Source: Amphiduros pacificus (lineage: Eukaryota; Annelida; Polychaeta; Phyllodocida; Hesionidae). From it: a stretch of DNA of 64,000 bases. The stretch spans positions 10,852,501 through 10,916,500 of the forward strand of contig OX439000.1 of NCBI GenBank assembly GCA_949316495.1, given 5' to 3'. The notes beneath the pieces are model-generated. The model had not been told where the DNA came from. It ran no database searches and worked only from the letters and a program-made list of their open reading frames with translations. Positions 1 to 10,928 of this stretch are shown here, piece after piece (positions within the stretch are counted from its first letter, which is position 1; every line of letters begins with the position of its first letter). The position numbers and the translations under genes are program-made.

Positions 1-240
1 GTCCTGCCTGCGTATCTAACTTCGGCTCGTCCGTCTTACACGTGACTTTCACGGAGTGGTGGTTATGGTGACTCATCAACCATCAGTATCGTGCATTATT
101 GTCTATGAATGTTTATGTATTTCTGAGAGTCTCTGGGTGTGTATTCTATATCCTACAGTAGGGAGCCATGGCCACTATTTGGCATTTGGGTTTCCTGAGG
201 GGAGGGAGAGGGATAGGCCCAATATATCTTAAAGGGGGGC

Positions 241-1498
241 CTATGAGGTCCCAATGCAACTCTGGGGGAGTATGCAGAAGCGCTGTAAAATGTCCGGCCA
301 ACTGATATCCCCCCACAACACAGCATGAACACTCAGGATGCCCAATACAACTGTAATGTAGCCAGGAAAATAAACAAAGTGGCACACTTCACGTAGAGTC
401 ATATAAAAGGACTTGTGTGTCATTGGAGGGACATTGTACATACCCAGGCCAAGAGAGGCATGAATATCAAGTACAATGGGCTTAAATGAGCCATAGTTAT
501 AAATGATGGAGACTCGCCTGTCTGGTGCGCACTCCCGGGGAATGGGAGTACAGCTGTGCTGCCCTCGAGGGAAACATTGCCCTGTGTGTGGGAAATGATA
601 GATTCCAAATTCAGGCACTCTTCTTGCGGCAGGTCTTCAATGGACATGCTGACCACTTCGTTAAAGAAATGCTCCCGCCTGATGGGCGCTGGCAGGACGT
701 AGTCTTCATCGTCTGAGTACATCACCTGAAACAGAGAAGCATACCACAACACATAACATGCCAGCTACCTAAAAAGCAACCTCCTTTATAACAAAAAGTG
801 ACAACATAAGCACGTAAAAATGTCAGGTTAAAATAAGGGAAAGGAAAAAAAAGAAAAGCAAGAAGTGTAAGGGTATAAATCATGCAGGACTAAGACGTAG
901 CAAGTGGTAATTTAGATACTAAAGAGCCTATACTACAGGTTCCATATAAATGTGGTTAGTTGTATTAGAAATAGTAGTGCACGATATTCATGGATCTAAC
1001 GCAGAGAGGGCCCGTAGGTATTTTACAGAATACTTCTCTTTTCCTTCAAATTTAAAAAATGCAAATGCTCTCCGAACCACACGTTCGGCATGACCCCATG
1101 ACATAGGATGGGACCAATAAAACAATTTGAGAAAACGAACGCCAAGTTTATCCAGACAATTGCTGCAACAGGGTTTCCCTATTTGAAAATAAATCACAGA
1201 TGACTTTGTCAATGCAAAGTATATAAAAAGCTAGCAGCCTGCTGAGTGCAGAATTTGATTTGACTTTTTGAAAAATTTGAGACATAATGGGGATAGGGAT
1301 GGTGTGTCCCTGGGCCTCACAAGCATTTGCTGCAAGATGTCTAAGCTCCAGTAAATCCATTTTAAAGGCAGGAGTTTCCATGTATATAGTGTGACTGTGG
1401 TTATGGTAGGATGAACTTACCTGGGTACGTGTGGCGTCAGCAGACATACTTACCAAGGGCATGCGGAACTTCAAGTGGGTGGGCGTGTCTAATTTCTG
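241..1498 (-). other. Unassigned exon-like segments with splice-like signals
   Basis: I do not recognise a protein here. On the minus strand a pyrimidine-rich acceptor ends at 1499. It is followed by a short open stretch and a consensus donor (CAG before GTAAGT) whose GT begins at 1420; an alternative GTAAGT lies slightly upstream. A second strong acceptor (TTCTCTGTTTCAG) ends at 726 and opens an acidic stretch beginning VMYSDDEDY. Overlapping open reading in another frame at about 250-560 also looks coding-like, with several cysteines and the run YNYGSFKPIVLDIH. The segment lies just past the env-like remnant on the same strand. It could be exons of a host gene continuing off the left edge, or trailing sequence of the fossil element. 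No joined product is proposed. Positions 1-240 show nothing I can identify. Confidence 0.3.
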
Positions 1499-1569
1499 AA
1501 AGGGATAGTGTAGGGGTGAGAATGATAGATACGCAACCACTCATGGCGTCAGCACGGTATCAGGCACGG

Positions 1570-3765
1570 TTATCCTGCACCGATGTGGATGTCATTGTCC
1601 ACACTTTTAGCACGTCCATGATCGCCCCATCTGACCTTTTTGACCGGAGGTTCCTGGAAGGTCAGACATGGCATAGATTTAGCAGAGGTGAGGATACAGT
1701 CAAGTTGTCCGATTTTTAGTTCATAGTGCTCTTCTCGCAGTTGTTCCAAGGATGGGAATCGTGGTCTAGAGTGACTAGGCATTCCGTTTTCATGCAACCG
1801 GCGTGGATCAAGAGGAGAGGACAGCTTCGTCCTATTATGGGGAGTGAAGGATTTTCCCAGTGAGCGGAGAGGCAAATCGGAGGGCAGGCTGTGAAGTTTA
1901 TAGTAACCATCATTTCCCATCAGAAGATTAAGGGCATGTGGAGTGGACAGAACGTTCCTAGTGAGAAATTTGAGATGAAAAGGGACATTTATAACAGAGG
2001 GCATGTGGAACTTAATCTTACAGTGCAAGTCTTTCAGCATCGTATGATTCCAGTTAATCACAAGATGTGTATTGAAACATCCACTGGAAATCTCAGCACT
2101 GGGCATAGCTTCGCCAGGTATGACTTTTATGCAGCCAGGGAAGGTCAGGATATCCGTAACTAAGAGGACCACTCGAGAGGTGCCCGAAAATAATTCAAGG
2201 AGGATCCGAGTTTGAGGGTAAGAAACCTGAGCCTTACAAAGGAGAAACACGAGAATGACAACTGTCAGAATGGTGACACTAAAAACGTCACGTTAAGACC
2301 GTGTATACCAACGTTAAGACCGTGTATACCGTTTCATGGGGCAGCGTCCACGGACGGGGACTTGGTTTAATTGATGTAGCAGAAACGTCTTTTTAAGATG
2401 CTCATATCATCCATAAAGAACAGATAGACAGATGGTGCAGCCAACAGCCAAGCCTGTACCTGTTGTGTTGATGAGACGTAACCAGCTCATATCCTCAGAT
2501 ATAGTCAAACCACCAGGCATTGACCATGAGGTATCAATATAAGGTAACTGAGCTTCTTTCCAAGCTGCCGCAGTCCTATTAAGGTCGGCAACAAACATGC
2601 CTTGTCGGGACTCAAACTCATCAATTCTCAAGGAGCGGAGATCTAAATCAGGGACGTCTAAAATAGGAGGGTCATCAAACAATGTGAATGCTGTCATTCC
2701 CCATGTGACAGCGTCGTTAAGAAAAAGTGAATTAGCAGATTTGTAGTATAGGACTTCTCAATGCGAGTCACTAATTTGTTATCACAATGTGTCAAGCTGG
2801 GCGGGATATAAACCTAGCGTTAGTGTGCAGAACGAACATGGTTCTACCTCAGTGGGGGTAACATCTAACTGACATGAAACAAGCCAGGGGTCGCTATGGC
2901 CAATGATCAAAAAGGATGAGTTCTCTAAATCTCGTACTATGCGAGGAGGGGTCTTCATTACCAAGTAATCAACCTGGCAATAAGTCAGGATGTCCTTCAC
3001 CAACCCTGTAAAGATAGACAGTGCACAGGATGGGACATCGATAAGTGACGTATGCCAGAGCCGAAACATACCGAGAGTTCAGCTCTAGACAATTCGATGT
3101 AAAACATCTCGTCACTTGATATTCCTATATACTCAGAGAAACCCGTAGTGCATGTAAATTCGTTGGGGTGGGACTGCCAGTGGGAATTGGAAAGGAGGAG
3201 ACCTCACATATGGTCAATGTATTGTCCTTCACCATGAGGGGTAAACTAACATCCAGATAAAGATGTGAGTCGCTGCTGAGAGCTGTCACGCCGGGTATGG
3301 CATAGATAGTGCTAGGCTGATCATACATTAATTTGAAATTTGGGTATAGAAGCCATAAGAGCAGAGCAACCTGTCTCATAGATTTGTGAAGAATGTCTGG
3401 TGGGACCAAAATGGGTGAAAGCTTATCAGCAACAATCGTTTCCATAGCCAGTAAAGTAGCACGTGCTTCAGATTCCAGTAAAGTGAGCGCTTGTATATGA
3501 CCAATTTCAGACCACCCGAATAAGTGAAATCAGCCAATGATTCTAATAAGAGATGTTGCGCCTCAGTTTGCACTTGGAATACTTCGAGTTGTTGGTACAT
3601 CTCGACACTATTCTGTAATAATCTGCCAATATTCATGGTGTTGTTTACTACTCCATCAGAATCAAAACGTTCGTTCGTGAATTTTACTAAGGAAGATGTT
3701 TGATCATGTAGGGCATGCAGGTTCAATTGAAGTCGTTTAGAATTTCCTTTGATGATGCTTATTCT
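1570..3765 (-). pseudogene. env-like remnant (baculovirus F / errantivirus Env type)
   Basis: Several minus-strand open stretches together carry the landmarks of a class of Env related to baculovirus F. There is a helical N-terminal heptad region of the transmembrane subunit (about 3765-3480), then an LSPILVPPDILHKSM motif near 3400. The middle domain includes LYLDVSLPLMVK and a later Cys-rich part, and a hydrophobic membrane span with a basic tail lies near 2250-2300. The order matches the family. The gene is broken in several places and cannot encode a functional protein. What follows the membrane span (about 2250-1570) is longer than a typical cytoplasmic tail, and its nature is unclear. 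Confidence 0.65.
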
Positions 3766-3805
3766 TTTTATGAGTTTATTTCATTGTTTATCAGTGACTA
3801 ACCCA

Positions 3806-4120
3806 AGCCACGGGCCATGGCGCAGTTGGTTAGAGCGCAAGCTTATTAGCACCAGTTCCTCTGTGGTGATCCAAAGGTCGTGGGTTCGATCCCTGGCCGT
3901 GCCGAGATTGAACTCATGATACAATTTCCCATAAGAGCTGAGGCCTGTGCCAAAGGGTTAACCCGTTGTCCTTGTAAATCTGTGACCGGGTGGGTTGTCA
4001 TGTCAAGGACCTGTGACATGACAATTCAGTGAGGCAGCACTATATCTGCTACAAGTAGGTCTCATCAGGAAATGACTGAAATAATGTTGAAAGTGATGTA
4101 AAACCCCAAACAAACAAAAC
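3806..4120 (+). repeat. tRNA-derived SINE, family 1, copy A
   Basis: The head is tRNA-like, with a box A region GGCGCAGTTGGTTAGAGCG and a box B GGGTTCGATCCC. A conserved body follows ('GTCAAGGACCTGTGACATGACA', 'CACTATATCTGCTACAAGTAGG'), then the tail GTGATGTAAAACCCCAAAC with short A/C repeats. It sits between the gag-like and env-like remnants of the fossil LTR element, so it inserted after that element was in place. I see no clean target duplication. The tRNA-plus-conserved-domain-plus-tail layout fits the SINE superfamilies reported from molluscs (for example MetaSINE/RUDI), but this is from memory of the type and not a search. Confidence 0.85.
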
Positions 4121-4169
4121 CACACATCAGCGGCACCATGAAGCAGCATACGACATGCTGGGATTCTCA

Positions 4170-4806
4170 GCTCCTCCGGAGAGTGAGAAAGTTGAGCAAT
4201 TTTTTCATGAACCGTAACAGGTCATATGAGGACTTGCCGTAAAATGGAGGGGGCAAAAGAGCTTTTGAACCTTGCCTCTGTTGGTGTATCTTATTATCAC
4301 GAGATTGAGACTGCAGCATATCTACAATATCAGTCTTGGCGCCACCCAAATCAATCTTGTGTCCAAGCACTTGCTGGAGCATATCTTGAACATTTTGCTC
4401 TTCAGCCATCTCTAGTAATTGAGAAACTGCTCTTTCTGAATCTGAGTTATCAGGATCAAGATGAAGCTCAGATATTTCAGACAAGGTGAGAGATTCCTGG
4501 TCACTATCTGCCGTAGGATGGAGGCTGAATTGAACCTCCGAATTCGAGCTAGGTAGTTGTAAACTCTCCGGTCTGGGGGAGTAATCACTTTCACCACTCC
4601 TTGACATATGTAACAACGGTATGTTGTCACCGTCTGTAGGAGATGAATTACCCACACCAGTCGCCGCAGTTCGACAGCGGCGAGTCAGAGGGAGGGGCTA
4701 CTCTCAAAGAGTCTGCCGTATTGTCCCCCTGATGGGCGGGTAATTGAGAAGTAATTGAGCGTGACTTACCTTGTGATGTAGAAACGTCTGGACCTTTCGC
4801 CGGCAT
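4170..4806 (-). pseudogene. gag-like remnant
   Basis: A polar, acidic leader reading starts near 4806 with MPAKGPDVSTSQ, directly after the LTR and leader. It is followed by a stretch rich in Ser, Asp, Gln and Leu that ends in a PPPFYGKSSYDLLRFMKK-type motif. That motif resembles the start of the conserved gag core of Gypsy-group elements, where a 'PPxFxGxS...FxxxF' signature is common. The rest of gag is absent: the next recognisable sequence on this strand is a SINE and then env. The assignment rests on position behind the LTR and this motif. It is broken and serves as a fossil only. Confidence 0.55.
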
Positions 4807-4917
4807 TTGAAGATCGAAGCCACATAGACCTGAAATCAACCAGCAGGGTGTCCAAGAGCAGCTCCATACAGTATCAGTAACACTCAATGCAAAGGATCGA
4901 TTTTGTTCTCCACCAAT

Positions 4918-5628
4918 TGTTACATATGGATTGTGCCTACGGGGACATGTGGGCCACGGGCCGTGGCGCAGTTGGTTAGGGCGCCAGCTTATTAGCAACA
5001 GTTCCTCTGTGGTGATCCAAAGGTCGTGGGTTCGAACCCCGGCTGTGCCGGGATTGAACTCATGATACAATTTCCCACATGAGCTGAGGCCTGTGCCAAA
5101 GGGTTAACCCTTTGTCCTTGTAAATCTGTGACCGGGTTGGTTGTCATGTCAAGGACCTGCGACATGACAATTCAATGAGGCAGCACTATATCTGCTACAA
5201 GTAGGTCTCATCACGAAATAACTGAAATAATGTTGAAAGTGATGTAAAACCCCAAACAAACAAACAAACAAACAAACAAACGGGGACATGTGCAGGGGAT
5301 ATGTGATCTACTCGCTGGCTAAGTGAGCTGGGGCCTAACCTAGCTGCCCAACTCTACCTTTCTGCTGGGAGATAAGAAGGACTGCAGACCCAGCATATAC
5401 AATGCACAATAGTCGTCTTTATTCAGTGCTCGTATACACTACAGTCTGGCTAGGGAAGGCATGGCAAGAGCATGATATATGAAATATCCAAAAACTGATA
5501 ACTATATGAAGTCCTCGGGCTTGGTGGCACACCCAAAGTCTATACAAGTGGCAGTCACGAAGCTGAGTGTCGTGGATCTTCTAGGCAAGTGGATTCTGTG
5601 CCCCGAGTAGGTTTTCTGGGCCGTTACA
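4918..5628 (-). repeat. LTR of the fossil element, interrupted by a SINE
   Basis: On the minus strand the sequence starts TGTAACGGCC at 5628 and ends ATGTAACA at 4918, the TG...CA form of an LTR. The TGTAAC opening is common in Gypsy-group LTRs. An AATAAA signal lies at 5418-5423, as expected for the R region. Immediately inside the LTR is ATTGGTGGAGAACAAAATCG, which sits where a primer binding site would be; I have not matched it to a tRNA. A SINE with one copy of its target duplication occupies about 340 bp, leaving an LTR of roughly 370 bp. Confidence 0.7.
4952..5280 (+). repeat. tRNA-derived SINE, family 1, copy B, with target duplication
   Basis: This is a full-length copy of the same SINE as at 3806. 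It begins GGCCACGGGCCGTGGCGCAG, has box B GGGTTCGAACCCC, and ends with an (AAAC)n tail. It is flanked by a 13-bp perfect duplication, ACGGGGACATGTG, at 4939-4951 and 5280-5292. The insertion lies inside the LTR of the fossil element, so it is younger than that LTR. Its near-consensus promoter boxes suggest it is one of the less decayed copies here. Confidence 0.92.
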
Positions 5629-8600
5629 AAGGAATCTATGTGCATACTAATTCATTCACTTGTTGGCCTCTCTCCAACCTCTTCTGCAGTTCCGAGTTGG
5701 ATCCATGAGTCATCCTTCCTGTCTTGATGCTCCTAGCAATGCATCTCATTAGCCTGCACTTGTTGGCCTCACGTTTGCACTCGGTGACCTCTCTGATCTC
5801 TGCCAGATATCATGATTGTCTATACTTGTATATAAATGTCTATAGATGGGTAATCCGTATCCTACATTTTCATTCTTAAAAGTCCTAACAGTATCTAAAC
5901 AACCTGAGGAATATGCAAATAGAGATATCTTGTCACTTACAAGGCAATATATAATATCCTGATGTAGTAATTTATCAATTTTTAAGTCCTCTAATAAAGT
6001 CCTCAAATGCACATTTTCCAATGCTGTATTCATATGTGCATATATGCAATTCCAAGAGCTACTAATCATAGAAGTAACTATACATATTTGTATGTCCTTT
6101 CATGTGAAGCTCTTTATGTAACATGTATAAAAAAATGCCTATTCTCATTTACATTATACGAATATATGATCAAAATGTCTAAGTTGAAAAATACAATTAA
6201 CCATAATATTGATTAAAGGTGATATGAATGTATACTGATATTAACAACATAAATACAATATTGTCAAGACATTCAAAAATCTTTACAACATTGTTTATGA
6301 ACTGATATAGGATATATTTGGTAAAATACAACATATTTAAGCATTGTAAATAAGTAAATGGTTTTTAAAAAACTGTTTATTAGCTGAAAGATCTTCATTG
6401 GTCTTTACAATGGAAAAACAATACATGTTTATTTTTGTAAATCCTATTTTTCGGGCAGTGTTGCCATTATTGACTCTTGGCCAAATGTTCATCAAACAGA
6501 AGTGATCATACATACTAATATTATACAGTAGTGAAGTAAACTGGTTGTCACAACTTCTGGGCCCATAGGATCTTTACTTCTAGATTTTCTTCTTTAGCAA
6601 AACAACTCTAAGACTATCATAATATGAAGAAAACTTGGTTTTTATTCTCAACACAAAGGTTGTATGGTGAGAACAGCTTCCAAGGTTTTCTATGCCCAAC
6701 TTCTGCTGCAAGGGGTTTTAAACTCCCCCTGAGCAGAGCTAAGCTCAGCTGAAAGCTGGCTCATCTCCTGGACCACCTGATTGGCTGATATAAGTAAATT
6801 CTGAGTTAAATGATTATAATCCATGCAAGTAAGCTGCTGTGAACCCAAGGATCATGTTAATGAGGGACTAACTTTAGTAGCTGTTAGAAGCTGGGACATT
6901 ATTTGGGAGCAGGTTGGTAGGGGAGCAGAGCTGTACATTTTGCCGAGTCAACACATTCCATGACTCCCAAACACATTCCAAACTGTCAGAGTTGTGGTAA
7001 ACAACTATATTAATGTTTAAAAAAAATTAATACGGTTAATTCATAAGAATAAAACTTTGGGAAACTTAGAGTTAATTGTATGTAGAATAAGTTTCTGACA
7101 AGAATTATAAATTAATATTACTGTGTTAATAAATATGGAGAATGATAACATGTGGATATTGTTATGAATGTTAAATATGGAGGGTGACAACTTCCCCCAG
7201 GATAACAAATGAACCTCCCGGTTCATATACCTTTTCAGCCATATTAATTGAGTGAGTAAAGGAGAATTACAGTGTATATTATTATAATATTCATACATGT
7301 AAAGAATCAAATAATATATCTTATATGATAGATATCTTATATGATATGCGTTATCTATATTGGGGACTAAAAGTCGTTAGAAACCCTTTAATCAATTTCT
7401 TTTTCTCTCATATTTTTGGTAATTAATTCCTCTTATATGTAAATGCCTGCTCATGAATATGTGTGTTAACATTAAATATATGTATCCATCTGTACAAACA
7501 CTGGGTTATTAGCACAGGTGGCCCTTAAGGTCACTATTTACCAGATACTTGGAATGTGGTATGTGACTGACAAAAACCCTATTTATTAGAATATGTATAT
7601 TGAAATGAAAAAAGTATACAAGGCAATGGAAGGAAGGCTAAGATCAAGATGAAAACCATTAAGATTCATTTGAAAACCCTTAAGATTTATCCAATTATTA
7701 TTACTTTTATGCAAGATGAAATTATAAATTTAGAACGTTTTGAAAAGTTTAAAAAGGTTTTATAGTCGATTATATAACTATTGAAATGGCAAGAATACTG
7801 GTATATGTTTACTGTTAATATAAACAACACTTGAATGAGTAAATTTTGAGTTGAAGTCTATATGACCTTTCCAAAATGACAACAAAAACGCCAACACTCA
7901 ACCAGAGGATGACAGCTATAGGGCACATTGGTGCATTCATTCAAATATTGGGCACCATTAAAATACAGTTAATCCCTTTTACTTAATATATCCATCCACG
8001 TCTGGTAGTTTCGCCAATGTAAAAAAAAAGAAAACAAAAACAAAAACACACCATGTGCTCATAGCATGTAATCACTATATGTAAAGACAACATCTATACA
8101 AAACAAAATGTTTTCTGTTAATAACTTAAATGAAGTGTACCAACCCTCACAATAATGTTAATTGAGACCAAGCCCAGGATTATCTTATTCTCAGGTGGAT
8201 AACACCAACAACTACGTTATTACATCGTCATAATTATAGAACAGCCAATATATTCCTACAATATATTCATTATTGCATAAGACTAAATGGGATGTAGCTG
8301 TGATCAATGTATGCAATATATTAAGTCTTTTAGTCTTTTATTAATAATGATTCACCTTCAGCACATCCCCAGGAAACAGTGACCGACCTCAACACATAGA
8401 ACAAGAATAACAAGAAAGTCTTTTTAAAAAAAAAAGAATTTGTATAGAGTTTCCTTATTGAAAATTATATTAAATATCTTTTCATCATTTTGAAGTTGCC
8501 GTAAATGATACACCAGCACGTGCAGGGTGTCACTGTCAGCACGTGCAGTGAGCTGCAAGTAAACAAAATCCACAAGCTGAAAACTGGGTATACCTTACTG

Positions 8601-8987
8601 TACTAATTGCCATTGAGCCGAATGTTGTGTCTCACATGTCACCTTGTAATTCCACTTTCTTTCAAAACGTTAAAAGTGTTTATTTGTTTTCACGGCACGA
8701 TTAATGTGCTGGCCGCCATCTTTAATGAAACCGCATTCGATTTGTATTTTTGGGGGATGGTGGCGCTACGAACCAAAAAGTACACGGAAAGCGTGACTTT
8801 TACAGATCAGCCCTCGTCATCTCTGAACAAATAGTATACACTGTGTCCTAATATAGTCTTTATCATCATATATATTTATTATTGGTTTAAGAGCTGTATA
8901 CAAAAATACTTTACAATATACTGAGGCTAACACTGCCGAACAACACCAATGCATGACTATTTGGTCTTGTTCAGATAAATGATAAAT
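5629..8987. other. AT-rich intergenic stretch, no gene seen
   Basis: No open reading frame with recognisable protein features lies here. Short repeats such as a twice-occurring CACTTGTTGGCCTC (near 5657 and 5757) and AT-rich low-complexity runs are present. I saw no SINE heads, coding LINE parts or splice-bounded exons. Confidence 0.5.
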
Positions 8988-9335
8988 CCGGGGGGGGGGG
9001 GGGGGGGGTACTCTCATGATTTTAACCCGCAGAGGCTGGGATGGAACTGAAAACCCCAAAGCCTGATTTAGGGAAATATTCTATCATTATTGGTACCCTG
9101 ATTTAGGACTTTCTGAATTTTTGATACCCTCATTTAGGGATGATGCGGAAGGAGGAGATTTGGAAAAGGGGATTGTGATCCCTGTTTTAGGGAGAAATTT
9201 GAAAAACAGTACCCTGTTTTAGGGAAAATGCTAAAATATCTTAACCCGTCTTAGGGAAAATATCAGCGAAAAGGACCCTATTTAGCCCAGCTTCCCCGGT
9301 AACGCTGACTATGCGAGTACCCCCCCCCCCCCCCG
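8988..9335. mobile_element. Small element with poly-G / poly-C inverted ends
   Basis: A 19-base G run (8990-9008) followed by TACTC faces a 15-base C run (9320-9334) preceded by GAGTA, so the two ends are inverted copies of each other. Both flanks carry TGATAAAT (8980-8987 and 9336-9343), a candidate 8-bp target duplication; a third TGATAAAT at 9354 weakens this. Inside are about seven irregularly spaced copies of a semi-palindromic word close to ACCCTGTTTTAGGGA, near 9062, 9097, 9127, 9179, 9210, 9241 and 9274. There is no coding capacity. It behaves like a non-autonomous inverted-repeat DNA element of a family I do not recognise. Confidence 0.55.
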
Positions 9336-9530
9336 TGATAAATGGTGTTCAAATGATAAATGGTGATCAATTTTTGCTAAAAACTTCAAGGCATTGTCAC
9401 ACCCAACTGAACACAGGATTTAAATAGTATTCTATGTGATACCTTTCATTTCCATGATTATTTTTTAACAGGGACTCTTAGAATGAGACAGAACTAAGAA
9501 TCAAAATAAGGCTCGGGTAAGTTTTGAAAA

Positions 9531-9687
9531 TTATTTTTTAGGATTGGATGGTAACTTTTTTCTTGGACTGAAAATGTTCTCATTCATGGTTGTGATTTCA
9601 GCTTCCATTTCTTTATTTGTATAGGGCAGAAGATTATATTGATCAAACTTTTTCAGCAACATTTTAGCTTTTGAGATTCCCTTTGGT
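9531..9687 (-). CDS. Weak candidate terminal coding exon
   Basis: On the minus strand a splice-acceptor-like sequence (CATTCTTGTTGCAG) ends at 9688. It is followed by an open stretch of about 50 codons ending in TAA at 9531. The reading is lysine-rich and well mixed (KMLLKKFDQYNLLPYTNKEM), unlike the low-complexity translations around it. I recognise no domain and cannot find upstream exons with confidence; an open stretch at 10552-10776 on the same strand is a possibility but lacks clear splice borders. It could be a chance open frame or a scrap of a mobile element. Confidence 0.2.
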
Positions 9688-9760
9688 CTGCAACAAGAAT
9701 GGCTAACCTGCAAGCTCATCCCGAATGCAAGTCCCAACATGACCAACCAGCTCAGTCCTT

Positions 9761-9846
9761 AAACATCCAATCCTAACTATTCTACATAAACCATCCAATC
9801 CTAACTATTCAACATAAACCATCCAATCCTAACTATTCTACATAAA
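9761..9846. repeat. Three tandem copies of a 28-bp unit
   Basis: The unit CATCCAATCCTAACTATTC plus ACATAAAC occurs three times head to tail with almost no change, so it is a young local amplification. It carries no gene. Confidence 0.85.
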
Positions 9847-10928
9847 AATGAAGCTACCGTAGACTACCCTCCATAGCAGGACTTCTCTATCATATCAGTC
9901 CCTGCAACCAAAGCTATAATGCACGCACAGAATCGAGCACAAGTCATCAGAATTCAGAAAAATCTGGCTGTCATGCATCAACTCATTGGTGAAAGAATAT
10001 AAATATATTTGTTTTGTACTGCCAGTTACACTGATTGGTCAGTATATGTGCCAGACACCTGGTTACAGTTTATAACCTAATGTTGGTCAATTAAGATTTG
10101 ATGATGTTTCTGTGAGCAAGACAAGTATTTATGAATCCGGAATTCCCAAACTTTGAATGAGATCAAAAACAGGGCAATGACTGCAGAGGTAGTAATTGAA
10201 TTATACTACCTGTGTAATGCGGAGTAACCAAAAACATGAAATTGTTGTATGAATCCATGGCATTTCGTATTTTGTTGTTTTCTTGTTTTGTTGGTGTGAT
10301 ATAGATTTGTTGGTGTGATATAGATATAAAGGTTTTGTGACATTTGATGAAATGTTATGCATAGTTGACCTTTTAAAGAAACGAACCAATGAGCAAGTTG
10401 AAGTTATAACATGATAAAGTCATAGAATTGTTTTCATTTTCAATAAAAATTAAATATTAATTAGATTAGCTATTTTAAATAGAATCATCATAATACCTAG
10501 CCTAATCACCCTTCAAATATCAAACAAAACCTCATCCATCATTCCAAACTTTCACATCACGGAAAATAATATTAAACAAGTAATTCGACAAAATTCAAAC
10601 ATTTTTCCAATCCAGAAAAAGTACAAACATTTAAAACCAGAGGGCAGTCCTTGTCGCCTTGGTGGAGTATTTGGGTGCATGATGTTGAGAATTGCATTGT
10701 CTGCTTGCCAATATTTGCATTCCCCTCCCTCTATAGACGATATATTTGAGGAATTTTGAGTGCAATATAAAAACATAGATCTGTATATTCACTTAACAAG
10801 TATTTTATTATTCATTAATATGATGAATTAAATATCAGATCACACCATTACGTTCACGAATGTGACAAGTAATAGCAATCTCAATGCAAAAACATTTAGA
10901 TTAGAGGGATGGAATGGAGCAACAATCC

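Larger units (their letters stand above)
1570..5628 (-). mobile_element. Fossil LTR retroelement (Gypsy/errantivirus-like), gag and env parts, no pol
   Basis: Read on the minus strand, this is the remains of an env-bearing LTR element. An LTR is followed by a leader, a gag-like stretch, and then directly by an env-like stretch. No protease, reverse transcriptase, RNase H or integrase can be seen between gag and env, so the central part is gone or the copy derives from a shortened form. The env-like part is broken by at least five or so changes of frame. No matching 3' LTR is visible toward position 1; it is either outside the window or lost. A leader splice donor near 4769 fits the spliced env messenger known for errantiviruses. 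Two SINEs have inserted into it (3806-4120 and 4952-5280). The element looks old and non-functional. Confidence 0.7.

Noticed and set aside
4648-5070. Minus-strand open frame including THDLWITTEELLLISWRPN
   Set aside because: That part is the antisense of SINE family 1. The same peptide appears antisense to the SINE at 61192, so it is a repeat artefact.
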